Source: Clostridiales bacterium
Lineage (GTDB): Bacteria; Bacillota; Clostridia; Peptostreptococcales; Acidaminobacteraceae
Length of the DNA stretch: 64,000 bases
Direction of reading: 5' to 3'
Assembly: GCA_016342415.1 (NCBI GenBank)
Contig: JAEIOD010000024.1
Location: 24,392-88,391 of the forward strand
Shown: positions 1-8,640 of the stretch, piece by piece
How positions within the stretch are numbered: the first letter of the stretch is position 1
How the letters are laid out: every line of letters begins with the position of its first letter
Translations under genes and position numbers: made by a program
Notes under the pieces: generated by a model
Told to the model about the DNA's origin: nothing
Seen by the model: only the letters and a program-made list of their open reading frames with translations
Databases searched by the model: none

Positions 1-1
1 C

Positions 2-1285
2 TTTGAAACCAAGATAACTTACAAAGATGAAAAATTGGAGCAACAAAAAATTCGAAGTTACATAGGTGCATTTATTCGTGTATTTGATGGATTTAAGTGG
101 TACTACGGTGCCACAACTGAAATCGATAATATTCAGGAAGAATTAGATGCCTTATGTAAGATGGCCACACCACATGAGGATATTGGAAATCACCCAGTGG
201 TACAAATGTTTGAAGTCCATAACGATGAGCAGTTGTTGTTTGCCAAGAACTCGGTATCCAATATACCTGTTGAAGAGAAAAAGAGATTGATGACTTCTTA
301 CTTCCCGATATTTGATGTCAAGGAAGTTATTCAAAGTAATTTTATGTATGTTGACAAAAAAGTAATTAAGTCGTTTTATTCCTCAAAAGGATCCAATCTC
401 ATATTTGATAGCCAAACAGCAGGTCTAAGAATAGGTTGCGATTTCTTAATAGGTGAAGAAAAAGGACGAGAAAGTTTTTCAAAAGCTTTTACTGCGTTTG
501 AACCATTAAAGGATTTGGATGGCTTTTATAAAGAGGAATTGGAAAAACAGATAGATTATGTAGCTCGAGCAGAAAATGTTGAATCGGGTGAATATACAGT
601 TGTTTTATCACCTATGGCTACAGGAGTTTTTACTCATGAAAGTTTTGGACATAAAAGTGAATCAGACTTTATGGTTGGAGATGAAACAATGGCTAAAGAA
701 TGGGCTATAGGAAAAAAAGTTGCAGCAGACGGTGTGACAATTATCGATGATGGCAACGAGCATGGAAGTGGATTTGTGCAATATGATGACGAAGGTACAA
801 AAGCACAGAAAACAATGATTATTACAGATGGCACTTTAACTGGAAGACTTCATAGCGCATCCACAGCAACTGCTCTAAAGGAAAAGTTGACTTCAAACGC
901 AAGAGCAATGAATTTTGAGTTTGAACCAATTGTTAGAATGACAACGACTTACATTGAAAAAGGAAACAGAAAAAAAGATGATATTATTTCTGAAATAGAA
1001 AATGGTATTTATGTTGAAACGATTAGACACGGTTCTGGTATGACCACCTTTACTATTGCACCTAATAGAGCATATAAAATAGAAAATGGTAAGATAACAA
1101 AACCTCTGAAAGTATCAGTAGTGACAGGTAATGTATTTTCTACATTAGATGAGATTGATGCAATTAGTGAAGAATTTGAATTACTTAGTTTTGTTGGTGG
1201 CGGTTGTGGAAAAATGGAGCAATACCCATTGCCAGTAGGCTTTGGTGGACCGTTTATCCGTGTTAAGAAACTTAATGTACAATAG
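2..1285 (+). CDS. tldD: TldD-type metallopeptidase, 5' end missing
   Basis: This is the catalytic-type member of a TldD/TldE (PmbA) protease pair, which in characterised members degrades or matures small modified peptides. The frame is open back to base 2, so the true N-terminus lies outside the window; an internal TTG at 35 is not needed as a start. The zinc motif HESFGH (HExxxH, nt 635-652) is intact, and the C-terminal region is rich in glycine (FVGGGCGKM) as in the family. About 427 codons are present, so perhaps 30-40 residues are missing. It is followed after 9 nt by the second subunit, which suggests an obligate heterodimer. Family assignment is firm; the substrate is unknown. Confidence 0.9.
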   Translation, partial: FETKITYKDEKLEQQKIRSYIGAFIRVFDGFKWYYGATTEIDNIQEELDALCKMATPHEDIGNHPVVQMFEVHNDEQLLFAKNSVSNIPVEEKKRLMTSYFPIFDVKEVIQSNFMYVDKKVIKSFYSSKGSNLIFDSQTAGLRIGCDFLIGEEKGRESFSKAFTAFEPLKDLDGFYKEELEKQIDYVARAENVESGEYTVVLSPMATGVFTHESFGHKSESDFMVGDETMAKEWAIGKKVAADGVTIIDDGNEHGSGFVQYDDEGTKAQKTMIITDGTLTGRLHSASTATALKEKLTSNARAMNFEFEPIVRMTTTYIEKGNRKKDDIISEIENGIYVETIRHGSGMTTFTIAPNRAYKIENGKITKPLKVSVVTGNVFSTLDEIDAISEEFELLSFVGGGCGKMEQYPLPVGFGGPFIRVKKLNVQ

Positions 1286-1294
1286 GAGGTTGCT

Positions 1295-2512
1295 TTGAAA
1301 CAAAATTATAAGATTCACACAAAAGAAACAACTATTAGAGTGCTTAATACAGAAGTTTCTGCAGTCAGAAAAAAAGATATCATAAAAAAAGCATCTCGCG
1401 TAATAGAAAACGATATTATTGGTATAGCTGGTTCAATAGGCAATGGTGATGAGACTAAAATGTTTGAAGAGGCAAAGAATAATTTGTCCATCAATATTCC
1501 TTATCCCTACAAACTAGAAGAACCGAGACAAGAAGGTATCGTTATAAAAGAAAATACAATAACTCATGATAATATTTTATCTCATGTTGAGACGGTATTA
1601 GATTTTTTGAAAACTGAGTATCCGGAGTTTGATTTTTCAGAAACTGCTAAAATACAAGATGTTATCACAGAATTTAGTGATTCAAATGGAACAAAATTAA
1701 CTTATGAGGATTCTCATGTTGAAGTGGGATTTATTTTAAAAGATAAAGCATTGGCCAATTTATTTGATGGTTATATCGGTTATGAAGGTAGAAAATTTGA
1801 TACAATGAAATTTATTGATCATAACAGGAAAATACTAAATGCATATAAGAACAAATTGGAGATGCCTGAGGAAAATGAGTTGCCGGTTATGGTCGTCGAT
1901 CATTCTGTATTCCATGGTAAATTATTGATGGAATTAAATGGTGAGAAACTTGGTGCGGGTAGTTCTTTGTTTTCAAATAAACAAGGGGAAAAGTTATTTA
2001 ACGACAAGGTTACTGTTTATCAGGATTACAATCCAAGAACCGCATTTAGACCATTCTTTGATATGGAAGGTGTTGTGAATGATAACTATGAATATACTTT
2101 TGTTGAAAAGGGTATTTTTAAAACCGGATTTACCAATAAAAAGGTGGCTAAAGATTATAATATCCCTCAGACGGGTTCTGCATCAGGTGCTTTTGATGAT
2201 GTACCCGCACTTGGCATGACGAATTTATCTATTAAGGTTGATACCGCAAATTTAAGTGATCATGTAAAAAAAGGTATTATGGTTGTAATAGCCGCTGGTG
2301 GTGATTACACACCAGATGGTACTTATGCAACACCCGTACAAAAGGCTTTCTTATATGAGGATGGTGAGATCAGGGGATGTTTACCAGAATTCCAATTGAA
2401 GTCTCATTTGTATGATATGTTGGGTAAAGATTATATAGGTACATTCAAAAGTCCGTTTTATATGGGTGATGATCAAGTCATAACAGTGTGTAAAATGACA
2501 ATTGATAAATAA
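1295..2512 (+). CDS. TldE/PmbA-type subunit of the TldD/TldE protease
   Basis: This 405-residue protein is the partner of the preceding TldD-like protein. It belongs to the PmbA/TldD fold but has no HExxxH zinc motif, as expected of the non-catalytic TldE type. The chosen start is TTG at 1295, with AGGAGG at 1284-1289 and spacing of about 5 nt. The C-terminal half carries the conserved substrate-tunnel features (TGSASGAFDDVPALG, then GGDYTPDGTYATPV). A strong hairpin with a T-rich tail follows the stop, so the two genes form the end of an operon that enters from upstream. The exact substrate cannot be told from sequence. Confidence 0.85.
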   Translation: MKQNYKIHTKETTIRVLNTEVSAVRKKDIIKKASRVIENDIIGIAGSIGNGDETKMFEEAKNNLSINIPYPYKLEEPRQEGIVIKENTITHDNILSHVETVLDFLKTEYPEFDFSETAKIQDVITEFSDSNGTKLTYEDSHVEVGFILKDKALANLFDGYIGYEGRKFDTMKFIDHNRKILNAYKNKLEMPEENELPVMVVDHSVFHGKLLMELNGEKLGAGSSLFSNKQGEKLFNDKVTVYQDYNPRTAFRPFFDMEGVVNDNYEYTFVEKGIFKTGFTNKKVAKDYNIPQTGSASGAFDDVPALGMTNLSIKVDTANLSDHVKKGIMVVIAAGGDYTPDGTYATPVQKAFLYEDGEIRGCLPEFQLKSHLYDMLGKDYIGTFKSPFYMGDDQVITVCKMTIDK

Positions 2513-2516
2513 GAGA

Positions 2517-2548
2517 AGGGTTCTAGGAAACTAGAACCTTTTGTTTAT
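2517..2548 (+). terminator. Intrinsic terminator after the tldD/tldE pair
   Basis: A 10-bp stem (2517-2526 with 2531-2540, one G-U pair) closed by a GAAA loop is followed by TTGTTTATTTTTG. Confidence 0.85.
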
Positions 2549-2550
2549 TT

Positions 2551-2579
2551 TTGTCCGTACTAGGTATATATAGTATTAT
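2551..2579 (+). promoter_or_regulatory. Candidate sigma-A-type promoter for the chemoreceptor gene
   Basis: TTGTCC (2551-2556) and TATTAT (2574-2579) are separated by 17 bp and lie 28 nt before the start codon, directly after the upstream terminator. I saw no flagellar sigma-28 type motif here. Confidence 0.45.
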
Positions 2580-2606
2580 TATATTCTACTTTATCTAGGA
2601 GGTCAT

Positions 2607-4667
2607 ATGAATTTGTTAAGAAAATCAATAACTCTCAAGTTGACATTGCTGTTGCTTTTATCAGTTGTTATCATATTTGGAGTAAGTGGTGTATGGATTT
2701 TTTCAAGTACCAATACTGAATTGACACAAGGTATTCATACTGAAATAGAAAAAGATACTGATTTGGCAGTAACAAATATTACTCAGACATTTGCTTTGGC
2801 AGAGCAAGTTGCTCGTCAAGCGGCGTTGGATAGAAATATCAGAACCTACTTAGCTGAAGTGAATCAGCATAGTCAAATTACGACGAATCCTCTGTATAAG
2901 ACAGTTGATGCAACCTTGATTGATTATACAAATTCATTTGAAAAATTATTCTTTATTTGGATAGCTAATGATAGGGCGAATTTCTTTATTGACAACACAT
3001 CATTTGTTTCAGAACCAGGTTATGATGCCAGTGCAAGACCGTGGTATAAATTAGCTATGGATAATGATGATGTTGCATTTACATCACCTTATGCAGATGT
3101 AGGTACAGGTACGATTGTTGTATCAGCGATTACAGCTGTCAGAGACGATTCTGGTGAAGTTTTTGGATTTGTTGCAGCGGATGTATCATTAGGGGATATT
3201 CCAGTTATCATGGAAGAATATAAAATTGGAGATGAAGGCACCAACTTCTTGATAGGAAAAGACGGTGCTTTGATTTATGCTGAAGACTTAGATGAACTGA
3301 CAGATAGAAAAATTGTTAATATTAGTGATATTCCTGAATTATCAGGCTTTGGAGACAAAGTACTCTCGGGAAAAACAGATATTGAAGAAGTAACATATCA
3401 AGATGAAAAATACTTTGTAGCGTATGAACCAATGACCATAAATGGATGGGGTGTTATTCAATTGGTGAATAAATCAGAAGTATTACAAGATCTTAGAAGT
3501 TTTAATTTGGTTGTTCTATTAATATTTGTTGTAGGCGCAGTTCTTCTGATTGGTTATATGGTTATTAGCATTAGACAATTAATGAAACCGATTATTGCTT
3601 CCACAGCATACGCTAAAAAATTAGGGAGTGGTGATTTTAGAGACGATGTACCTGAAAAATATTTAAAAAGGGAAGATGAAATTGGTGGTTTGACCAAAGC
3701 GTTCCAGGAACTGAATGAAAATTTTAGTGAACTGGTCAGTGAAATAATTGATTCATCTTATCAAGTAGCGAGTTCAAGTGAGGAGTTAAATGTTACAGCT
3801 GATGAAGTCGCAACTACTTCTGAGGATATGGCGAAAACAATTGATGAAATAGCAGAAGGTGCAACGGATCAAGCCAATAGTACGGAAGTTGGTGCAACCA
3901 AAACGTATGCCCTTGGCGAACTCATAGAAGCCAATAAAGTACATATGAATAATCTAAACGAAGCATCGGCCAATATTGTGATGATGATTGGTGACGGGCT
4001 AAAAATTGTAACAGATTTGACTAGGAAGACTCAGGATACCGACAAAGCTGCAAAAGAAATATTTGAAGTCATTACTAAAACCGATGAAAGCACATCAAAA
4101 ATTGGTGAGGCCAGTAATGTCATTGCCTCAATTGCTGAACAAACTAATTTGCTTGCATTAAATGCTGCAATAGAAGCTGCAAGGGCAGGAGAAGCTGGGA
4201 AAGGATTTGCTGTAGTAGCTGATGAAATCAGAAAACTTGCAGAACAATCAACTGCATCAACTAAAGACATTGACAATATTGTGAATGAGCTTGTTGAATC
4301 GTCTAGAATAGCAGTGGGTACAATCCATCATGTGAATGATATTATAAGAGATCAAGTTCAAGCAGTGAAGGAAACTGAAGAGAAGTTTGTTGATATTTCA
4401 AAGGCGGTTGAAGTTTCTGTTCAAGCCATTGATAACCTGAATGTTTCTGAGAAGAATATGGAATTCCAAAAAGCGGAGATTTTAGACACCATTCAAGGAC
4501 TCTCGGCAATTGCTCAGGAAAATGCAGCCAGTACAGAAGAAGCATCTGCTGCAGTGACTCAGCAAAGTACAGCAATGAGACAAATTGTTGATGCATCAGG
4601 TGATTTGGCTAAACTTTCGGAAGAACTTTCTAACAGTGTTTCAAGATTCAAAATTAAGGACAAATAA
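2607..4667 (+). CDS. Methyl-accepting chemotaxis protein with an amino-acid-type dCache domain
   Basis: This is a 686-residue transmembrane chemoreceptor. It has an N-terminal membrane segment (about 10-33), a periplasmic-type double Cache domain (about 40-290), a second membrane segment (about 300-322), a HAMP domain, and a cytoplasmic methyl-accepting domain. The hairpin tip of the signalling domain is recognisable ([20 protein letters not shown]). In the Cache domain, Tyr139, Arg144, Trp146, Tyr147 and Asp192 have the order and spacing of the amino-acid-binding motif described for dCache_1AA receptors. The AGGAGG site upstream fits the ATG at 2607. It is a single-gene unit between two terminators, with no other chemotaxis gene nearby. 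The ligand prediction (an amino acid) is inference from the motif. Confidence 0.92.
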   Translation: MNLLRKSITLKLTLLLLLSVVIIFGVSGVWIFSSTNTELTQGIHTEIEKDTDLAVTNITQTFALAEQVARQAALDRNIRTYLAEVNQHSQITTNPLYKTVDATLIDYTNSFEKLFFIWIANDRANFFIDNTSFVSEPGYDASARPWYKLAMDNDDVAFTSPYADVGTGTIVVSAITAVRDDSGEVFGFVAADVSLGDIPVIMEEYKIGDEGTNFLIGKDGALIYAEDLDELTDRKIVNISDIPELSGFGDKVLSGKTDIEEVTYQDEKYFVAYEPMTINGWGVIQLVNKSEVLQDLRSFNLVVLLIFVVGAVLLIGYMVISIRQLMKPIIASTAYAKKLGSGDFRDDVPEKYLKREDEIGGLTKAFQELNENFSELVSEIIDSSYQVASSSEELNVTADEVATTSEDMAKTIDEIAEGATDQANSTEVGATKTYALGELIEANKVHMNNLNEASANIVMMIGDGLKIVTDLTRKTQDTDKAAKEIFEVITKTDESTSKIGEASNVIASIAEQTNLLALNAAIEAARAGEAGKGFAVVADEIRKLAEQSTASTKDIDNIVNELVESSRIAVGTIHHVNDIIRDQVQAVKETEEKFVDISKAVEVSVQAIDNLNVSEKNMEFQKAEILDTIQGLSAIAQENAASTEEASAAVTQQSTAMRQIVDASGDLAKLSEELSNSVSRFKIKDK

Positions 4668-4670
4668 AAC

Positions 4671-4700
4671 AATTCCCTGAATCGAATGATTCAGGGAATT
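4671..4700. terminator. Bidirectional terminator between convergent genes
   Basis: A perfect 13-bp stem (4671-4683 with 4688-4700) with a 4-nt loop has T-rich flanks on both strands. It serves the chemoreceptor gene on + and glnA on -. Confidence 0.9.
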
Positions 4701-4703
4701 TTC

Positions 4704-6128
4704 TTATAGGTCAAAATAAAGTTCGAATTCCTTTGGATGAGGCATATTAGCAATTTCAGACGCATTTTGTCTGTTTTGCTTAACAATGCTTTGAATCAAT
4801 TGTTTTGTAAATACACCGCCCTCAAGTAAGAACTCATAATCTTTTTCTAAAGCATCAGTTGCCTCATCAAGAGATTTTGGAAGTCCTTTGATCTTAAGCT
4901 TTTCATCGTCAGGTAAATCAAATATGTTTACATCGTATGGTCCAAAACCTTCTTCCGTAGGATCAATTTTATTATTAATACCATCTATAGCAGCCATAAG
5001 AAGAGCTGAATAAGCCAAGTATGGATTACATGTTGCATCCGATGATCTGAATTCAAAACGTTTTTCTTCCGGTCTGTTTGCATATCCTGGGATTCGAATA
5101 ACTGCTGATCTATTTGCTGTTGCAAAACAAACACTTACAGGTGCTTCATAACCAGGAATTAACCGCTTGTATGAATTTGTACTTGGATTTGTAATTGCCA
5201 ATAAAGCTGCAGCATGTTTTAGCATACCACCAATTGCATAAAGTGCAGTTTGACTTAATCCAGAATAACCATTTTTATCATAGAAGATAGGGGCGCCATC
5301 TTTGAACAAATGGAAATGTACATGCATACCATTACCAGCTTCCTTATGGAAAGGTTTAGGCATGAATGTTACTGTTTTACCAGCTCGTAGAGCGGAGTTC
5401 TTAACGATGTATTTTAATAACATTGAGCGGTCTGCCATATCATGAGCATTACCAAACGATAATTCAATTTCTAGTTGACCTGGTCCACCGACTTCAGGGT
5501 GATGATACTTTACTGGTACACCGTTTTCTTCTAATAACAGTACCATTTCATTTCTTAAATCATAATTCACATCATAAGGAATATCTACATGGTAACCGCC
5601 ATGATGTTTAACCTTGTAACCTAAATTACAATCAGAATCCGTATTCCACTCAGCTTGTGCAGCATCTAGTTTAACCATTTGGAAATGAGGATCTAACCGA
5701 TAAGAGAAGTGGTCAAGGATATAAAACTCAAACTCAGGACCGAATGAACTTCTATCAGCAATGCCACTTTTCCTCATAAATTCCTCAGCTTTTGAAGAAA
5801 TGTATCTTGGGTCCCCTTCATAACGGTTGATACCATCATCTAATGTATAGATGTCAGCTATCATAGTTAATGTTTTATGTTTCGTAAACGGATCAAGAAA
5901 AGCGGTTGTTAAATCTGGAATAAACACCATATCCGATTTTTCTACAGTTAAGAAGCCGTAACTTGAGCCATCGAATCCGATACCATCTTCTAGTGTGTAT
6001 TCAGTCATTCGATTTACTGTGATCGTTAGATGATGCCATCTACCTGCTAAATCAATTACTTTGAAATCTATAAATTGGATTTCATTCATGTGACAATAAG
6101 TTTTTAATTCACTTAGATTTGTAAACAT
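4704..6128 (-). CDS. glnA: Glutamine synthetase type I
   Basis: This enzyme makes glutamine from glutamate, ammonia and ATP in the cytoplasm. At 474 residues it has the N-terminal beta-grasp domain (with GIGFDGSSYGF) and the catalytic domain motifs FGPEFEFYILD, AGNGMHVHFHL and the glutamate-flap/metal region ending in RFEFRSSDATCNPYLAY. AGGAGG lies 4 nt before the ATG. At the position of the adenylylated Tyr of enterobacterial enzymes the sequence reads NIFDLPDD, so the Tyr is Phe and control by adenylylation is not possible there. The upstream dyad suggests transcriptional control instead. It stands alone, with no glnR next to it. Confidence 0.96.
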   Translation of the reverse strand: MFTNLSELKTYCHMNEIQFIDFKVIDLAGRWHHLTITVNRMTEYTLEDGIGFDGSSYGFLTVEKSDMVFIPDLTTAFLDPFTKHKTLTMIADIYTLDDGINRYEGDPRYISSKAEEFMRKSGIADRSSFGPEFEFYILDHFSYRLDPHFQMVKLDAAQAEWNTDSDCNLGYKVKHHGGYHVDIPYDVNYDLRNEMVLLLEENGVPVKYHHPEVGGPGQLEIELSFGNAHDMADRSMLLKYIVKNSALRAGKTVTFMPKPFHKEAGNGMHVHFHLFKDGAPIFYDKNGYSGLSQTALYAIGGMLKHAAALLAITNPSTNSYKRLIPGYEAPVSVCFATANRSAVIRIPGYANRPEEKRFEFRSSDATCNPYLAYSALLMAAIDGINNKIDPTEEGFGPYDVNIFDLPDDEKLKIKGLPKSLDEATDALEKDYEFLLEGGVFTKQLIQSIVKQNRQNASEIANMPHPKEFELYFDL

Positions 6129-6140
6129 ATAACCTCCTAG

Positions 6141-6189
6141 ATTGTTATGATTATAACAATATTATAATTCCTTTTAACTAATATATCAA
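6141..6189 (-). promoter_or_regulatory. glnA promoter with a GlnR-like dyad at the start site
   Basis: On the minus strand TTGATA (6189-6184) and TATAAT (6166-6161) are 17 bp apart, close to consensus. Immediately downstream, covering the expected start site, is a perfect dyad ATTGTTAT-GATT-ATAACAAT (6141-6160). It contains TGTTA and TAACA, the half-sites of the GlnR/TnrA box, but with 6 rather than 7 nt between them. A nitrogen-responsive repressor is a plausible ligand; this is inference. Confidence 0.6.
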
Positions 6190-6302
6190 CATATATAAGT
6201 TAAATCGACTATTAATTCGTATCAGTGCAGTTGATTCGACTTGCGGCAACGTTTTCCTGATTCGGATGGAATAAACTTGAATATTTGTGTGAAAAAAATA
6301 TG

Positions 6303-6330
6303 TTGTAAAGATATTTTAAAGTGATATACT
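6303..6330 (+). promoter_or_regulatory. Candidate promoter for the YitT-family gene
   Basis: TTGTAA (6303-6308) and TATACT (6325-6330) have a 16-bp spacer and sit about 54 nt before the chosen start codon. Confidence 0.5.
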
Positions 6331-6383
6331 AGTAATGTTTTTCAAATTAAAACCAATGAACTATACATATATGGAGGATGTTT

Positions 6384-7253
6384 ATGAAAGTGAAAAATTT
6401 ATTGATGGATGTGATATTTGTTATCGTTGGCTGTATTCTATTAGCATTTGCTATTACGGCTATTTTAGAACCAAATCAATTGATGACAGGCGGTATTACA
6501 GGATTGGCATTGATGATTGATAGTGTAACGGGTATCAATTATACCTATATATATTATTTGTTGTCATTGGTTATATTATTGACAACCTATATTACACTGG
6601 GTAAACATGAAGCCAGTAAAATTCTATTGCTTTCGGTATTGTTCCCAACAATTTTGATGATCTTTAATCAGCTAGATTTAAAGTTGATAGAAGATGATAT
6701 GTTTTTGGCAGCGATCTATTACGGTATTATTGGTGGTGCCGGGGTAGGTTTGATTTTAAAAAGAGGTTATTCCACTGGAGGCACCGATTCTTTAGGTAAA
6801 ATAATTCATAAGAAAAAATATCCGTTTGTATCAGTGAATCAGATTATTACTTTAATAGATATTCTCATAATTTTATTGTCAATATTGGCATTCGATATAA
6901 AAGTTGCCCTTTACGCAATTATAACTCAGATTGTATTGCTAAAATCAGTAGAAACTGTATTATATGGTTTATCACCTAAGTTGGTTAAACTAGAAGTAAT
7001 CTCTGATGCAGAAGAACAAATAGCTGAATTTATTTTACATGAGATTAAAAGAGGTATTTCAAAATATACAATTGTCGGTGGGTATAGTAATGCATCAAAA
7101 ACAAAATTAACTACAATTTGTTCACCAAGAGAATCTCTTGTGATTAAGAACTTCATTGCAGAATACGATGATCGTGCATTTGTAGATGTATTACCAGTCA
7201 TGTCGGTATGGGGTGAAGGTCTAGGTTTTAGAAGAATAACCGAAGAGTCTTAA
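6384..7253 (+). CDS. YitT-family membrane protein (DUF161/DUF2179)
   Basis: This is a 289-residue integral membrane protein of unknown function. It has about five or six hydrophobic segments in residues 5-190, including the conserved EPNQLMTGGITGLAL stretch. A soluble C-terminal DUF2179 domain follows from about residue 205 to the end. GGAGG at 6373-6377 abuts an in-frame ATG at 6378, so the ATG at 6384, 6 nt past the site, is the better start. It stands alone and converges on the flavodoxin gene, overlapping it by 4 nt. Substrate or role cannot be told from the sequence. Confidence 0.85.
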   Translation: MKVKNLLMDVIFVIVGCILLAFAITAILEPNQLMTGGITGLALMIDSVTGINYTYIYYLLSLVILLTTYITLGKHEASKILLLSVLFPTILMIFNQLDLKLIEDDMFLAAIYYGIIGGAGVGLILKRGYSTGGTDSLGKIIHKKKYPFVSVNQIITLIDILIILLSILAFDIKVALYAIITQIVLLKSVETVLYGLSPKLVKLEVISDAEEQIAEFILHEIKRGISKYTIVGGYSNASKTKLTTICSPRESLVIKNFIAEYDDRAFVDVLPVMSVWGEGLGFRRITEES

Positions 7254-7269
7254 GATATCTTAAGACTCT
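7244..7269. terminator. Palindromic hairpin at the convergent overlap
   Basis: An 11-bp perfect stem (7244-7254 with 7259-7269) with an ATAT loop lies over both stop codons. It lacks a clear T-tract on either side, so it may be a weak bidirectional terminator or a 3'-end stabiliser. Confidence 0.4.
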
Positions 7270-7708
7270 GGATAAGTTCATTCAACTGCTCGAGTTTTAA
7301 ATGACTTTCGTCATTTGATACTTGAGTTATTTTTTTTGTGACTAATTTGTCCATAAACTTCATTTTGGAAATATTCAACTCATAGCCGAAGTGATACTTA
7401 TATTGTGCGTGATCATACAACTCTTTGTTGATTGTCTGTTCTAAGGATGTTTCTTTAGAACACATAAATAAGGCTATCTTTTTACTTAATAATATAGATT
7501 GATTCTGTTTGATATAATCGGATAATTTTTTATCTGGTCTCCCGAAATAAGCTGAAGTACCGATAATAATTCTATCAAATGATTCCAAAGAAATATCTGT
7601 TGCAGTCTGAATATCACTAATCTCTATATCGGTTAAATCTGCTGCAATTAATTCTGAACATTTTTTAGTTGTACCATATTTTGAAGCAAATAGTATAAGT
7701 GTTTTCAT
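7250..7708 (-). CDS. Flavodoxin-domain protein (HemG-like family)
   Basis: This is a 152-residue flavodoxin-fold protein expected to bind FMN non-covalently. The N-terminal FMN phosphate loop (FASKYGTTKKC) and the second flavin-contact region (IIGTSAYFGRPDKK) are visible. It belongs to the flavodoxin group that includes HemG-like protoporphyrinogen oxidases, but no heme gene is nearby, so no enzyme activity is claimed. It sits 3 nt downstream of a membrane-anchored FMN-binding protein and would be co-transcribed with it. Together they look like a small electron-transfer module. GGGAG supports the ATG start. Confidence 0.8.
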   Translation of the reverse strand: MKTLILFASKYGTTKKCSELIAADLTDIEISDIQTATDISLESFDRIIIGTSAYFGRPDKKLSDYIKQNQSILLSKKIALFMCSKETSLEQTINKELYDHAQYKYHFGYELNISKMKFMDKLVTKKITQVSNDESHLKLEQLNELIQSLKIS

Positions 7709-7711
7709 ATT

Positions 7712-8080
7712 TCATCTCCCTTCAACTGAATGTATTAAAGCCGTTTCAACGGCTTTCATAATAACGTTGCTACTCATGGTTGCACCACTAACCACATCGA
7801 CATGATGAGTGTTGTTTTCAATCATCGATTCAATAATCTTTTCAGCAGGTTGTCCTTTACCACAATCATGTTTGATGAGTTGAATATCTTCAATGGTATA
7901 TTCTTTTATAGAAACCTCCACAATGGTATGAACAAGCAGGGTAGAATACTCTCCTTTATAAGTACCGTCTTTTAAAAGTTTGTAATCTACAGTTTCAAAA
8001 ACAATCGTATCATCATTGGATATTAGAAAAAACATAAACGCTATAATAAGAACTGGTATCAGTAATAAATATTTTTTCAT
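7712..8080 (-). CDS. Membrane-anchored FMN-binding domain protein
   Basis: This is a 122-residue protein with one N-terminal hydrophobic segment (about residues 3-20) followed by an extracytoplasmic FMN_bind domain. The domain has the opening DGTYKGE and the flavinylation motif VVSGATMSS, whose Thr is the usual covalent FMN attachment site in RnfG/NqrC-type proteins. AGGAGG precedes two possible starts; ATG at 8080 is better spaced than GTG at 8086. It leads a two-gene unit with the flavodoxin and is divergent from the MarR gene. Covalent FMN would require an ApbE transferase, not present in the window. A role in extracytoplasmic electron transfer is inference. Confidence 0.82.
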   Translation of the reverse strand: MKKYLLLIPVLIIAFMFFLISNDDTIVFETVDYKLLKDGTYKGEYSTLLVHTIVEVSIKEYTIEDIQLIKHDCGKGQPAEKIIESMIENNTHHVDVVSGATMSSNVIMKAVETALIHSVEGR

Positions 8081-8093
8081 TTGCACCTCCTCC

Positions 8094-8122
8094 TTGTAGA
8101 AGTCAAGGGATTAAAGTATAAT
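8094..8122 (+). promoter_or_regulatory. Promoter of the marR-type gene
   Basis: TTGTAG (8094-8099) and a consensus TATAAT (8117-8122) are 17 bp apart. The expected start site falls inside the adjacent dyad. Confidence 0.65.
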
Positions 8123-8166
8123 AATAGGTAATATACTACTTATTATTATGTAGTATATTACCTATT
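8123..8166. promoter_or_regulatory. Perfect 17-bp inverted repeat, likely MarR operator
   Basis: The left arm AATAGGTAATATACTAC (8123-8139) and its exact reverse complement (8150-8166) are separated by 10 nt. The element lies between the divergent MarR gene and the FMN-binding/flavodoxin pair and overlaps the start of the marR transcript. Autoregulation and control of the divergent pair are inferred. Confidence 0.75.
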
Positions 8167-8189
8167 GTTAAAAAAGTCAAGGAGGAAAC

Positions 8190-8633
8190 ATGGAAAACGG
8201 TATGAGAGAAATCTTTGCATTGTCATTTTTAATGACCAGAAAGTGGGAAGTTTATTATAATAGGACAACTGAGAAGGGGGATTTGTCATTAAAGCAATTG
8301 ATGCTTTTAATTGTTGTTGGCAATATGGGGAATGAACCAACAATTAAAGAGGTGTCTAGCGTCTTGGCAACGTCTCATCAAAATGTCAGAGCATTGCTCA
8401 ATCAGTTGGAAAAAAAGGATTTTGTAACCACTTACTCAGATGAAAAAGACAAACGTATCACTAGAATCAGACTAAAAGAAGGCAAAGAAAAGTATTGGGC
8501 TGAAAGAAATGATAGAGATATAAAATTGATTGAAGCGTTATTTGAAGGTTTATCGCTAGAGGATATTAAAGTGACTGCTAAAACGCTGATGGTATTGGAT
8601 CAAGTTGCAACAAAAAAAATAAAGCATGAATAA
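8190..8633 (+). CDS. MarR-family transcriptional regulator
   Basis: This is a 147-residue winged-helix regulator. The central part matches the MarR fold, with a recognition region (EVSSVLATSHQNVRALLNQLEKKDFV) and a basic wing (DEKDKRITRIRL). AAGGAGG stands 5 nt before the ATG. It is transcribed away from the FMN-binding/flavodoxin pair, and a perfect dyad lies over its own promoter. The simplest model is a dimeric repressor of itself and the divergent flavoprotein genes. The inducing signal is unknown. Confidence 0.9.
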   Translation: MENGMREIFALSFLMTRKWEVYYNRTTEKGDLSLKQLMLLIVVGNMGNEPTIKEVSSVLATSHQNVRALLNQLEKKDFVTTYSDEKDKRITRIRLKEGKEKYWAERNDRDIKLIEALFEGLSLEDIKVTAKTLMVLDQVATKKIKHE

Positions 8634-8640
8634 CATGCTT
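8622..8640 (-). terminator. Terminator of the pseudouridine synthase gene
   Basis: A 7-bp stem (8622-8628 with 8634-8640) is followed on the minus strand by TATTTTTTTTG. It overlaps the 3' end of the MarR gene. Confidence 0.65.
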
